From Pristionchus mayeri (taxonomy: Eukaryota > Nematoda > Chromadorea > Rhabditida > Neodiplogasteridae): DNA of 64,000 bases. Of the stretch, positions 34,331 to 45,900 are shown in pieces. The position numbers were made by a program, and so were the translations under genes. Below the pieces are notes generated by a model. That model was not told where the DNA came from. It did not search any database and worked only from the letters and a program-made list of their open reading frames with translations. The stretch's first letter is position 1. Every line of letters starts with the position of its first letter. The stretch spans positions 47,169,216-47,233,215 of the forward strand of contig BTRK01000005.1 of the NCBI GenBank assembly GCA_036245805.1, written 5' to 3'.

Positions 34331-36770
34331 GAGAGACTTCAAGTGTGACATTTCAAAATTCCACGCGTGGCGTGCGGCGTCGCGGTCAGGTGCTCCAAGC
34401 CGGTGGAAATCAAACGGAGGAATGCACCCTACAGAAGTACTGGGTGATTCCAATGTTGTGGTGATTTCGTGATTCAGTCTGGGAAGTGGATGGACAACTT
34501 GAATCGCTGCGGCGTAGTTGAGGATCCTAAGTACCTGAATATACAGTGGAGTAATCAGTAACGAGTGCGACTGATACAACTGGTGGTGTGCCATGTTGTG
34601 CCACTTTCTGAGGGATTGTGGATGCTCCAGAACACGAATATTACTGAGAGATTTCCAAGAGGAGGACGAAGAGGGAAGAGAACACTGATAATGAATATAA
34701 CTGCGGTTTATTCAGACTGAGTTGCGAGGTGTAACCAGTTGTTCTGTGGAGGAATGTCAGCAAGCGAAACAAATTGATTTGATGGAACCAGGGACTCAAA
34801 TCAACATTCTGATAGAGAATAGAACTGCGGTTTATTCAAGCTGTGTTTACAAGTGGTGATCCAGCTGTTCCGTGGAGGCATATCAGAACTTTGAGCAGCC
34901 ATCATTATGACGAAATACAGTGCAATTGGACATGAGACCGTCCCTATTGAAGCAACACTGTAACTTATTGAAGGAATACCAATGGAGAAGCATGATACAG
35001 TAGTGCAGTGTGTACTACCGACTATGAGCAATGTGAGATGAGAATATTACAAGGTGTGTGTGATATCGGGAAGTGTGTACAAGCAATAGACTCAAAGGAG
35101 TTGAGCTGATTCTGACTCGAGTACAAGTGCATTGAGTGATTGAATAGCACATGCAACGTGTTGACAAGGTCATACAAGGTTACGGTAGCTACACTCAAGT
35201 GATACTGTGGAAAGAGAGAAGCGTTTTTCAAGTTTCAAGCTTGACTAACCTGGTTCACACGTAGTAGCAGTGAGGTGATACGACTCTCTCAATAGATTAA
35301 TGGTCTGACGTGGCCTAGGATTGTGCCAGAGATGATGAGAGGAGTACGGTATTCACACTCAAGAAGCTGCTAGGAAGATACTGATTGAGAGTAATCGCTG
35401 CCACAAGAGGTGCGCAGTTGACAGAGTAAAGAACTGTGTGTGCTGCGGGCATGCACAGAGGAGAAGGAGAAGACCCATTGAGTGGAGAACCCAGTGCAAT
35501 CTTTTTGGAGATGCCGCGCTGGTGTGTAGGTGTACACCCAACGTAGAGTGACGTGGTCTAGTCACTCGAACCCCGATTTTCGACTTGTCGGTGGTGATGA
35601 TTCCGAAGTGGAATCACAGTTAATCATTCACAATGGATGTGAATGTACAGTAGTCAATCGCATCAAGTACCCGGAGTACTACGCGTACTGGATGGAATAT
35701 CCAGAATAACGTGAGCTTGGACTGGACAGACCGTACTCACGAGTGCGATGAGCGGTGCTGTAGGGCAAGAATCCCTTGTGCCAGCCAGCAGGTGTGCTGA
35801 GTAGAGATCGATCAGCGATCGGAAGATCAACTTACTGTAGTGCGAGTGAACTCGAAGGAGTACACTTGATGCAGGAGTGGACATTCGAAGTCGATAGTAG
35901 AATTGTGCCATTAGATGCTGACCCCAGGAGAGGGCAGAGCAGAATCCTGTTGATACCGGAGGTTGACTTCGAGAGGGCAGAGCAGAATCCTGTTGATACC
36001 GGAGGTTGACTTCGACTCAATTGAGAGGAAGCAACTTCTCCACGATCAATTTCTCGGTGTGTATTCGTGTGTTGAAGCTGAAAAGTGAAGGAACCACGGA
36101 TTATCAGACACACCAAGGGCAGATTATAACAACTGAGACTATTGTTTGGAGAGAGCCCACTCCGAAGACGCTCGAAGCTGAGAGACCATGAAGCGAGAGT
36201 GCACGCTGTGCCTGTTAATTGAACAGCAGCAACTGAATGGGAATGCGAAGGAGGTGCATCGGTGAATCTGGAAGAGATCACCTGTGATATGCCATGGAAC
36301 AAAGCGTTTGCTTCCTTGTTTTTCGTCGAGTGCGTACGAAATCTACCGTAACCCAAGTGGAGGAATCTATGGATCCTGCCAAGAATGGACATCTGTTCAT
36401 TCAGCGAGTGCTTTCCAGTAGCCAGAAATGCTTATTTCTTCGAAAAAAAAGGAAGGAGGAGATGAGTGTTATGAGTGGTGAACAAAGCAGATGAAAGATG
36501 AAGATTATCCTGTGAGGGTAATACAGTGAAGATAATCTCACTACTAAGACTTCGTATGAATGAAGTGTGAGAGACCGCGTGAATACGCTCGATAATGGAG
36601 CACTGATCAGAGCACTATCTTTGGAAGGGAGATAAGAAAGCTGTCTGATGGAAGTGTGCTAAAGTCAGTGAATGTTCGTCGGTGATCTTCGGGTAGAAGA
36701 TCGAGTATCTACTGATCTCTCTCGCTCTGTGAGGAAGGAGAGGAGATGCAGTGTGTTATGACCTCGGCTC
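34330..36770. other. Unassigned block with internal duplications
   Basis: The base composition changes here: plus strand is G- and TGA-rich, and TRM6 relics are absent. It contains a direct repeat pair at 34686-34757 and 34811-34886 (both with AACTGCGGTTTATTCA). It also contains a perfect 43-bp tandem duplication (35928-35970, 35971-36013). The minus-strand 186-codon open frame (35832-36392) has no recognisable domain and spans the duplication. A decayed retroelement or unrelated insertion is possible. Confidence 0.4.
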
Positions 36771-36814
36771 ACTAAAAATACACAATGCATGCAATACGGA
36801 TCGGAACTGTAATC

Positions 36815-38035
36815 TATCTCACAAATCAATATCGTGTCCAGTCTTTCTATCGCTCCGAGACCGGCCGCTTCACGCTGCAGCCCCTCCGCCTGTTCGATGG
36901 ATCGATAATTACAAAAATATTGCAATATCGAAACATAGTAGTCAAGCTGAATGGAATTTACAAGTGTTTTTTCCGACACGAAACCGATACTTATCAAAGA
37001 TCTATCCTACACTTCAACTATAGTAGAACATGCGCAGCACCGATCTGCTTGGCTGAAACAACAACAGCGCAATGAAACTATTAGGGTGTCCAATAAGTCT
37101 TGTCGTTTTTTTTTTATTTTTACTTTCGCAAGAAATTTGCAACGCGATTTTCATAATGATATATTTTATATAAAACATCTATTCTGGTTTATTGTTTTCA
37201 ACCTTCATTGCATTAATAAGTTGCGTAGTGATGACGTAATGTGCCAAAACGTTGATTTTCCGACCTCACTTTCGAAATTTTCCCTCCCTTTTCAAAATAA
37301 AGTTTGCAATCCCAAATTTATTATGAAGGAGAAGGACTCACTGTACTTTACTATGATGTATCAAAAGTAAATGAATCTTGCATGGATGAAGAAGAATTAA
37401 GAAAAAAACAAAATATTCGATTTTGCATATATTCGATTTTGTCATTTTTTAGTTTTTTTTACGAATATTAACCAATTTCTAAAACTCAATTGACTATGAT
37501 AATTAGTTTTAAATTATTTAGAATAGGTTGCGACATTCGGAAGAGTCAAAATCTGTAAAAAAAATTCAAAACACGTTGAAAAAATCGAGTTTCGTAGTAC
37601 ATCCACACAGCGTTTTAGAAGACAGGATATTATCCAGTAAGCTTCTTGCCAACTATGAAGTCACAGGACATCACTAACTCATTTTTATCTCTTTATAGGA
37701 CAGGAAATTTTCAAAGGCAATTTTTGTAGAATTCGTTGAAAATGATGGGATAAATCGAAATTGCCTCCAATTCCCCATCTCAAGGTCCGAAATCGAAGAA
37801 CACTGGTTGGTCAGTATAACGCAGTGTATAAATAATAAATTTGAAATTATGCTCTGGAGAAAAATATTTTTAAAAATTGGCGACAAGACTTATTGGACAC
37901 CCTATTATATTCCGTATGCACAAAGGCAATGAGAGGTTTATTAGATGCAGCTCCGGAGATCGATTGAAATTTACTTTAGGCATCGAGATTTGTAAAACAA
38001 GCGCAGCTCGGATGTGCTGGGTAGTTGACACTTTG
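36815..38035 (-). pseudogene. TRM6 exon 13 copy and paralogous intron, split by a MITE
   Basis: Exon 13 (about 36822-36893) reads AEGLQREAAGLGAIERLDTI, two codons short and otherwise open. The adjoining intron (36.9-38.03 kb) aligns to 28.9-29.21 kb and 23.35-23.66 kb, including two copies of the array motif (37028, 38000). It aligns only if the 825-bp element 37081-37905 is removed. Confidence 0.7.
37081..37905. mobile_element. Mariner-type element with TA target duplication
   Basis: The left end TTAGGGTGTCCAATAAGTCT and the right end ...AGACTTATTGGACACCCTAT are inverted repeats about 25 bp long (ending in TTGTCG inside). TA flanks both ends (37079-37080, 37906-37907). The paralogous intron copy at about 29095 has the uninterrupted site AACTATATTCCGT, which confirms the boundaries. 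The interior is AT-rich and shows no recognisable transposase, so it is a non-autonomous or decayed element. Confidence 0.85.
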
Positions 38036-38656
38036 CGCATCTAGTAAAGTGCGCGCCGCCACAATTCACAGTAATGGTTAATTTGTTTATATTATCGCTT
38101 TTACAAATCGAAAAAAATGACGAATTTTTCAATTTGTTTTTAAAATATAATTTTGAGGTCTTTCGTTCTCAAATTATTAATAACTCGATTTATAATGATT
38201 TATAAAATACAAATTGACCAATTTCCATTTCCATTTGAAACCCGAAAGTTGGTGGTTCGATTCCCGTCATAGTCAATCGTTTTTGCCGTTCATCGGAGAG
38301 GTCCAGGACGTGAAGTTGCGCTCTCATAACACTTAGCGTAGCGTAGTTCCCCGCTAGTTCATTATATCCTTGTTCATTATATTCACATCTTCGAATCACA
38401 TCCCGCGTCCAGCGTATTCGAGAAATCTCGATTTAGCCAAAAATAAAATATTCACGATGCACACATATTTGTTTGTCACGCTCATATTCAAACAGAAAAC
38501 ATTGTTGTATAATCGCATATAGTGGAGTGACAAGTCCGTTGGTTGTAATTTCTAAAACTATACGGGATCTAGTGGTAGTTTCAATGTATCACAATTTTCA
38601 GATCGTTGAAATCTATCATTAGCGAATAATCATTGATCAAAAGTTTTTACATCTAC

Positions 38657-38888
38657 TACTGTGAGAATAGAAAACGTAGCAAGTTGGTGTGCATCGGTGC
38701 ACAAAGGAATCAGCAGAACGGAACGGAACGCTAAATGTACGGTAGCTGCCTGTCGTGCTGTGCCTGCACGCACAGCACAAGGCACAACACGACAGGCAGC
38801 TACCGTACATTTAACGTTCCGTTCCCTTCTGCTGATTCCTTTGTGCACCGAGGCACACCAACTTGCTACGCTTTCTATTCTCACAGTA
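38657..38888. repeat. 232-bp near-perfect palindrome
   Basis: Arms of about 110 bp run from TACTGTGAGAATAG to CTATTCTCACAGTA with a tiny loop near 38770. Matching inner blocks are AGCAAGTTGGTGTGC and AGCTGCCTGTCGTG. It ends exactly where the MULE-like coding remnant begins, so it may be that element's terminal structure or a MITE inserted beside it. Confidence 0.9.
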
Positions 38889-39369
38889 TCAAGTCCGAAT
38901 GGATGTCTCAGCCGGAGGCGATGGTGTGTAAGTTAATGGTCGATCGTCATCGAACCACCAATCTCGTTGAAAGTTGGCACCGGTGTGATTTCTGTTGGAT
39001 GAATGAAACAAAACCAGAGTGCATCCTAACTTATTTAACTTGTAGAGGACTGCTCAGTCACTTCCTCGGTCACCATCCCCCACTCATGGAACTCGTAAAA
39101 TTCCTCTTGGTGAGCTATATGGCGTCGTACGACAATAACAGATAATTATACCTCAGAATACCGAATTGGATGATAATATTTCTATGAAGCACTATCTGGA
39201 CAATAGATCGAGTTACGAGCTGAGCGAGGAGGACGAGAAGAGATCGATCGAAACTCTGGCACCCATGCTAGAGTTCGATTCGATTTTGGAGGAGAGGGAC
39301 CCAACCAATGCTGAGATTATGAGTTACCTAGATAAGATGACGAAATTCTGCCACGAAAAACTTAACTGA
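38889..39369 (+). pseudogene. MULE-like transposase C-terminal remnant with two introns
   Basis: Exon 38889-38982 encodes SIKSEWMSQPEAMVCKLMVD, then RHRTTNLVESWHR. Exon 39046-39109 encodes GLLSHFLGHHPPLMELVKFL and L. Exon 39157-39369 encodes NTELDDNISMKHYLDN... to KLN-stop. Introns 38983-39045 (63 bp, GTGTGA...TTGTAG) and 39110-39156 (47 bp, GTGAGC...CCTCAG) preserve frame exactly. The block H-R-T-N-N/L-E-W-H followed by G-H-P resembles the conserved C-terminal segment of MULE-type transposases (established family feature). The catalytic N-terminal part is absent. The exons themselves are open, so a small domesticated gene is not excluded. Confidence 0.5.
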
Positions 39370-39599
39370 ATCTTAGAAACTTTCGTAGAATTTCGTAATC
39401 TAATCTAGTTTTTACTATTTATATTTAGCACTTTCACTTGTTTCTAATTAGAAACCATCCTTGTATCATACAAACAATTCTACAACTAATTTTACTCATT
39501 TCAGATTTCAACTCGATAGACCAATTAGAGACCTAGAAATATTCAATTCTGATACACATTCCATTTCTAAGAATTTACTATTGCATTTTCAGACCAGCA

Positions 39600-42500
39600 T
39601 GGATAACAGGTAGCGTTGCGTCACTAGAAGTGTCATGTTTCACAGGATTATATAACGTTCGGTGACTGAATGCGCACTTCCTCCGTGTCAAACAAACAAT
39701 CAACCAATCAATCAATTTATCTTATCAGGCAATAGACGCTCAGAAGATTAACAAACAACACTACCTACTGCCTCGTATAATAAATAGTCCTTCCATAATT
39801 AATCGCTGCCGTAACTCATCATATAATTGCCGCGCACTCCGTCATTCATTCATCTCGATAATCTACTCCCCGCCTTTTTATACGTGTTTCAAGAGTGGCT
39901 CTCGCGATGGCCAACTTTCATTTCAGATAACAACAGTCGTTCAATTAAAACCAGCATGAATTTCAAAATTATGCGCCACGGAAATGTTGATGTTTCACAG
40001 ATTCGCCTAATACTCGGCGAAATAATATCTGCAATTCAATCCTCAATGGACGGTCCAGAAAATAAATATAACTTTCTTGCTACTATTCGTTAAGCGATAA
40101 CTACCGCAACCCAATACATTTTTTGCGCGCACTTCCTCGCATTCTTTCATTTCGCTGATCTGTTCCCCAGTACTTTGTTTGTATTTTGCTATTATTTCTA
40201 ACGATCGCCAACGTGTGATGTTAGATAACAACAGTCTTTCGATTAATTGATGTATTGTGCAAGCAACAAATAACAAATAAACAACAAATAAACACGAACA
40301 TTACACAAATACAAGAACGCATGAGTCTAACAAAATCAGAGATCTCCGATCGATAGTCAGTCGACTACCGTACTCCTCAGTCATCTCGCTGATCTACTCC
40401 CCGGTCTTTCCGGGTATCTTAATAGTAATTCTCATGACAACCATCATCTGCTTTCTTATAAAAACAGTTCTTCTTGGGAGCCCCGAGCACTTTGATCGCA
40501 GCCAGTACGTACCCCGCCCACGACTATCTGTGACATCAGCGGGTGCGGGCGAGAGGGAAGAACCTGCAAGAAGGGAGAGAGTTACGGAAGGGACAATACA
40601 GTATACCTTGAAGATATGACAGATTTGAATGATATACATTGTAATTGTACAAGTTCTGTACCTCGAACACAAAGAGAAAGACACAATAATATTTTAATGC
40701 AAGGAGACTGGCAATCACCGACTTCAGAGATTGAACATACTAATATCGAATACCAGATACCTCAAATCACCCGGTTCGATTAAGGATTGTCAGTTATTTA
40801 AGGAATATGACATATATATTACTGTCTATAAGTCGGATTCCTTAAATAAGGTATCTCAATGAGTTTGTTTGGTCAAACTGTTATCTCCCTTCCCCTCCTC
40901 CTAATCTCCTGCCCTCGCTGAATTTGTTCGATGAGCACCATATGCATGGCAACGCGCTCGCGAAGTCACTGCTGAGCACGTATAAAGTAATGGAAAGCGA
41001 TTAAATAATTAGTTAATAATTTATATAAATAATCACGCTATATAATTGACATCATATGTTCACATTTACTGATAATTCTATCACTACGACATGGAATCTA
41101 GTTGAGCATGCTCCTACTATTCCAATCTTGTAAATTATGCGCAAACGAGATTCGTCAAGTAACATAGAATACGCACCCTGAAAGCGCGGTTTGCAAGATT
41201 GTATTACCAATTAAGATCATCTAATTAGATATTAAGATAACAAATCAAATAATAGTTTTAAATCTAGATAGTGTAGGGCGGCGATGGCAAAAAAAAAGCA
41301 AAAAATGGGTTGTTAATGCAGAATTCTCCCTTTCATTGCATGTCCTCCCATCTCCTTCACCTTTAGTGAAAGTGCACAGCACAGATTCATCAGGTAATTT
41401 CAACAAATATCCTGATACAATGCTCGCCTAAGGTTCCACAGATCGACATCTGAGAGGGAACAATCTATAAACGGAGGATATAGTAGATGCACAAAAAATG
41501 ATTTTCCTTGTTTCTCAACCCATTTCCTGATAGAGCCTTTAAAAAAATTTTCCATCATCACTTACTCTGCAATTTCTTCTGCCTCAGCACATCAGTTACA
41601 ACAAATATCTGATACAGGAAAGCAACAGCAGATCGGCTACATCTGAGAGAAATAATACGGATTACATTCGCTCACCGATTAATATCGTATCCAGTGCTCG
41701 ATCGCGGCGAGATTTCGCGTTGCGGTCTCTACGCTTTTAGAAATAATCGGTAATTACCTTCATACTGTAGTGGTACAAAGCTTATCAGTATGATTTTTTT
41801 CAAAAAAGAGCTGGGAACGAATCGAAATTCTATCCAGCCCTTCGACTTTAGTCGAACATGTGCAACACTGCTGCTCCTGGCAGAAACAAGCCATATTTTT
41901 CATTTGTACACATTGAATATGACAGATTTTTTACACGCAAGACCTATGCTTCAAATTTAATAAAACACGCGCGGCTCCTATGCGTTGAGCAGGAACAAAA
42001 TGGTCAAGATGGCCTCGGCGCGATATCTATCTCTCCCTACTCTCCATCTCCTTCCTCATTCTCTTCTGGGTTGCAGCCATTACCCTAACTCATTTCAATT
42101 CAAACTAAATCGATCAATTACGCTAGGGATGTCACTCTCCATTACGATACTTCCCTTTCTTTCATGCTGAACTTTTTTTTCTACACTGGAATTTGAGGTT
42201 TTACAGGTTTGTCCGGATAGTATCGCCTACTTGGTGCACTTCAAGGAGCACGGACGGATTCCCATTGTCTCGAGTGATCTAACGTCAAGTAAAGCCCCGC
42301 TCAAGTCTGCGCTGTGAGTTCCTAACCGGCGCAAGTCAGGTGTTCGGCGGCAGGGTGATCTACTTCAATGCTCAACGGAGATCCGCCACGATCGTCCCTA
42401 CAGTTGACCAGAGAAGCCAAAGAAGATCCCACTCCTTGACCTAACCACGCTCGGAGACTGAAGATCCCAATCCCCTCCACACCGAAGTCACCCTCCTGCA

Positions 42501-42740
42501 GGACCATTGTGCCTGACGTCAGGATAAATATGATATTATGATATTATGAAATATATGACAGGTTTGTCAAATAATATGCGAAAGAAAATCTAATGGATGA
42601 TTAACTTATATTGAAGAAAATTAAACTATATTAACCCTAATGAAGCCCATCTATAATACTACCGTAATCTATCAGATTCATGGTGCGTACTCTCTCGTCC
42701 TTCTTAATCTCGCTCATCTATTCCCCGGCCCTTTGTGTAT
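39600..42740 (-). pseudogene. Decayed TRM6 copies, exons 5, 16, 15, 13 and 5
   Basis: Relics are exon 5 (39835-39880, again 40125-40175 and 40383-40410), 3' UTR (40245-40380), exon 16 (about 40466-40570, with one extra G that shifts frame after VVGG), exon 15 (about 40915-40998, mutated), exon 13 (about 41680-41740, shortened) and exon 5 (42680-42735). The last lies directly next to the 3' UTR of the intact gene. Array motifs occur at 41369, 41860 and 41964. The fusion of exon 5 to the next copy's 3' end is clear here. Confidence 0.7.
42205..42525. other. GC-rich unassigned island
   Basis: This stretch is richer in GC than its surroundings and begins right after an ACAG|GTTTGTCC motif shared with array introns. 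Plus frame reads CPDSIAYLVHFKEHGRIPIV, then SSDLTSSKAPLKSAL-stop. The minus strand has a 61-codon open frame (42322-42507). I recognise neither. It may be an inserted gene fragment. Confidence 0.3.
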
Positions 42741-42925
42741 TTTGATAGTGATTCTCAGTATAACCATCATTTCAGATAAAATGCTATTCGATTAATTTAT
42801 GTATTGTGCAAGCAACAAATAACAAATAAACAACAAATAAATACGAACATTACACAAAAATAAGAACGCATGAGTCTAACAAAATCAGAGATCTCCGATC
42901 GATAGTCAGTCGACTACCGTACTCC

Positions 42926-45900
42926 TCATTCCTTCTTCTCGGGAGTCCCAATCACTTTGATCGCAGCCAGCACATACCCGCCCACGACCATCTGCGACAT
43001 CAGCGGGTGCGTGCGAGAAGGAAGAACCTGCAGGGAATGGAGGATTACGGTATGGAGTGGTACGGTACTTAGATCATATGACAGATTTAAATGATTTACA
43101 AATTCTGTACTTAGGAAACACATAAAATTATGCTAATACAGGGAGCTTGGCCATTATCAACTTCGGAGAATGAACATACTAATACCGAATACCAGTTACC
43201 GCAACTCACCCGGCTTGATTAAGGACTCTGTGATCTAAGGAATACGGCCTATCTACTGCCGTAGATAGGTCAGATTCCTCAGATACGGTATTTTCAAGTG
43301 TTCAGTGGGTCATACTCCTCTCTTACTCCCTTCCGACCTCCTCACCTGCTGCACTCGGTACATCTGGTCGCTGAGAACAACGTGGATGGCGCCGCGCTCG
43401 CGAAGCCACTGCTGAGCACGCATGCAGTGCTGCATTGTAATTAGTTATTTATTGATTTTTCTTAATTAATTAATTATATAACTAAATTCTAACAAGACAG
43501 ATAGAATAATACATTTTGATTTATTACAAAGAGCAATTGCAATATCACTAGCGCGCTTGAACTGCTCTAAAATTAATGAACTATGCGCAACCAACGTTCA
43601 ACAGGTGACCTAGATAACGCACGATATCAGAGACCTACTGATTTTTTTCACATCCATTGCATCTGTTTTGGCTATAGAAAAAATGCGCAGCGCAGAATTC
43701 ACAGGTTAATTTGAAATTTTTTTCGAGTACACTAAATCTATATTTCCGATAAATATCAGCCCTCGATCACTCTCTCTCTTTTCCTACTGTACTCCGCTTT
43801 TCTGCCGTACCTGAATCGTCGGCGAGTACACGACGACGTTGCCCGAGGGTCGCAGCTTGCTGTAGAGCAGAGATAGAAGCGAGCAGGGATCCACAGAGCG
43901 AGAGCCTGTGAGAACGGAACGGAAAATCGATTTATGGGATAAGGTAGCCCGGCTAGAACGATAACTACTCCGTGAATACATCTCAGATAAAGAGAAGAGT
44001 ATCCGTTAAAATGCATTTTTGAATGAAATATAGACCAGATTATTGTAGCCCGTCTCACCGATCAATATCGTGTCCAGTCCCTGCTCAATCGCGGCGAGAC
44101 CAGCCGCTTCGCGCTGCAGTCGCTCCGCCTGCGATCGATAATTATCAACATACTGAAACTTCGAAAAATATTGTTTTTAATATGCATACATCACAAAAAT
44201 ACACTTCAACACTACAGGAACTTACACTACACTTACTACTTACACTACAGGCGCACTACTACTACAACTCTCCCCCACCTTCTTCTGTGCTGCAACTGCA
44301 GCCCACTCCGGGTCGTTCCTCCTACGACCATCTCCTCCATGCTGCACCGGCTGTTGCTGCGACAGCTTTTCCGTCGGCGACTCATCTGCCTCGTTTTCGA
44401 CCTAGAAGATGAGGAAAAATACCGTATCTATGACCTACCGTTACCATATCGGACTTCTTCCGCAACTAAAGTACTAGGGCGGCGAAAACGATTCTCGAGC
44501 ACTCGACTTTGTTTACTCCTCTTTTCGAGTGCTCGAGGGAAGGAGTGTTTACGACCCCTCTCTCGTCGAGTGCTCGTTTTGGCGGGAAGAGAGAGCGAGT
44601 GAGTCGAGTCATTTTCGAGTCGAAATCAAGTCAAGGCGATTTTCTCAGCTCGCAGTAGCCCAAATCATTTAATTTTTGGACAGTTCGATTCTGCTTGACC
44701 TGACCAGTCGAAAAAGTGTAAACAAGAGGGTAGAAATGAAGATTTATTTTTCCGATTTTTCTTCAGATTTGTGCGGAGAATTTCAATATATTCACCGTTT
44801 TGCATAAATACCCTAAAATTTATGTGTTCGATAGCTCTCATCGAGCTGATTCAAACTGCGCAACGACTAGGCAATTTGGACCACTTAGAGCTGAGAAAAT
44901 CGCCGACTCGATTTCGACTCGAACCGAATCGACTCACTCGTCCTCTAGGGGGCAATAAAAGGGAAAGGGACGAGTGCTCGAGAGACTCGATACAACTAGT
45001 AAACAAGTCAACTCGATGAGTCGTTTTTCCCGCCCTATAAAGTACCCACCAGCTACCGTAATCCCCTACCGTACCTCATCCGTTTCCATCCTCTTGAATT
45101 ACCTTATCCCTACCGTTACCAGCTACAGTTCCACTTCCGCAACTAAAGTACCCACCATCTACCGTAATCCCTACCGGACCTCCTCCGTCTCCATCTTCAC
45201 ATCCTTCTCCGCGCCCTCCTCAGCCGGTTGCTGGAATCCGTTGAGGATGCAGTCGATACGAACAGGGTAGAAGGCAGAGAGGATCTGGAAAACAGAGGGA
45301 GTCCCACCCACTCTAGAAAAAGAAAAGAATGAGAAATTTCGGAAATTATCTGATCAGCTCCCTAGACTGATCCCTAGACTACCATACTACCGTAATACCG
45401 CCGTATTCACAATCCTACGGTATACCTCGAGGCACCACACCTCGACTACCGTACTCTCAAGTACTGATCTACCGTATACCTCGGGGCTGAACTCCATCGA
45501 GTTGAAGCACGGAATCGACTGGGCGACGGTGCCGCGATGGAGATGGATGCACGAGCCAGCGCCAGCCAGTCTGCAGGAAAGAAATCGATATTTCGGGTTA
45601 CGATATATCGAACGAAATCGTTATTTCAGAGTATCCGGAAACACAAATATGAAACACTTGGAAGTAGGGATGCCCATTCAATTCCAATTCCCAAGTACTT
45701 GGGGTCGGAGCAAGAGAGACGCCGCTCTATCGCTGAGAATTGACTCAGAATGGAAATGAGAGAGCGAGAGACCAAGTACTTGAGAGAGCAATCAATTCCT
45801 CCCAATTCTGTCTGTCTGGGTCTATTATGTGAAGGTTTCGAACAATTTTTTGGCACGCCTTCTTCTTATATCTTTATAGAGTGGTGATTAATGTCCTATT

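Noticed and set aside
35832..36392. 186-codon minus-strand open frame
   Set aside because: It spans the 43-bp tandem duplication and has no recognisable motif. The plus strand is TGA-rich, which leaves minus-strand frames open by composition.
38245..38275. tRNA-like B box (GGTGGTTCGATTCCCGTC)
   Set aside because: No A box or foldable 5' half lies upstream. At most it is a relic of a tRNA-derived repeat.
43670..43710. Possible extra TRM6 exon between exons 14 and 15 at the ATGCGCAGCGCAGAATTCACAGG motif
   Set aside because: Joining exon 14 directly to 15 gives the same residue spacing (14) between VVVY and RERG as in human TRMT6, so no exon is needed there.
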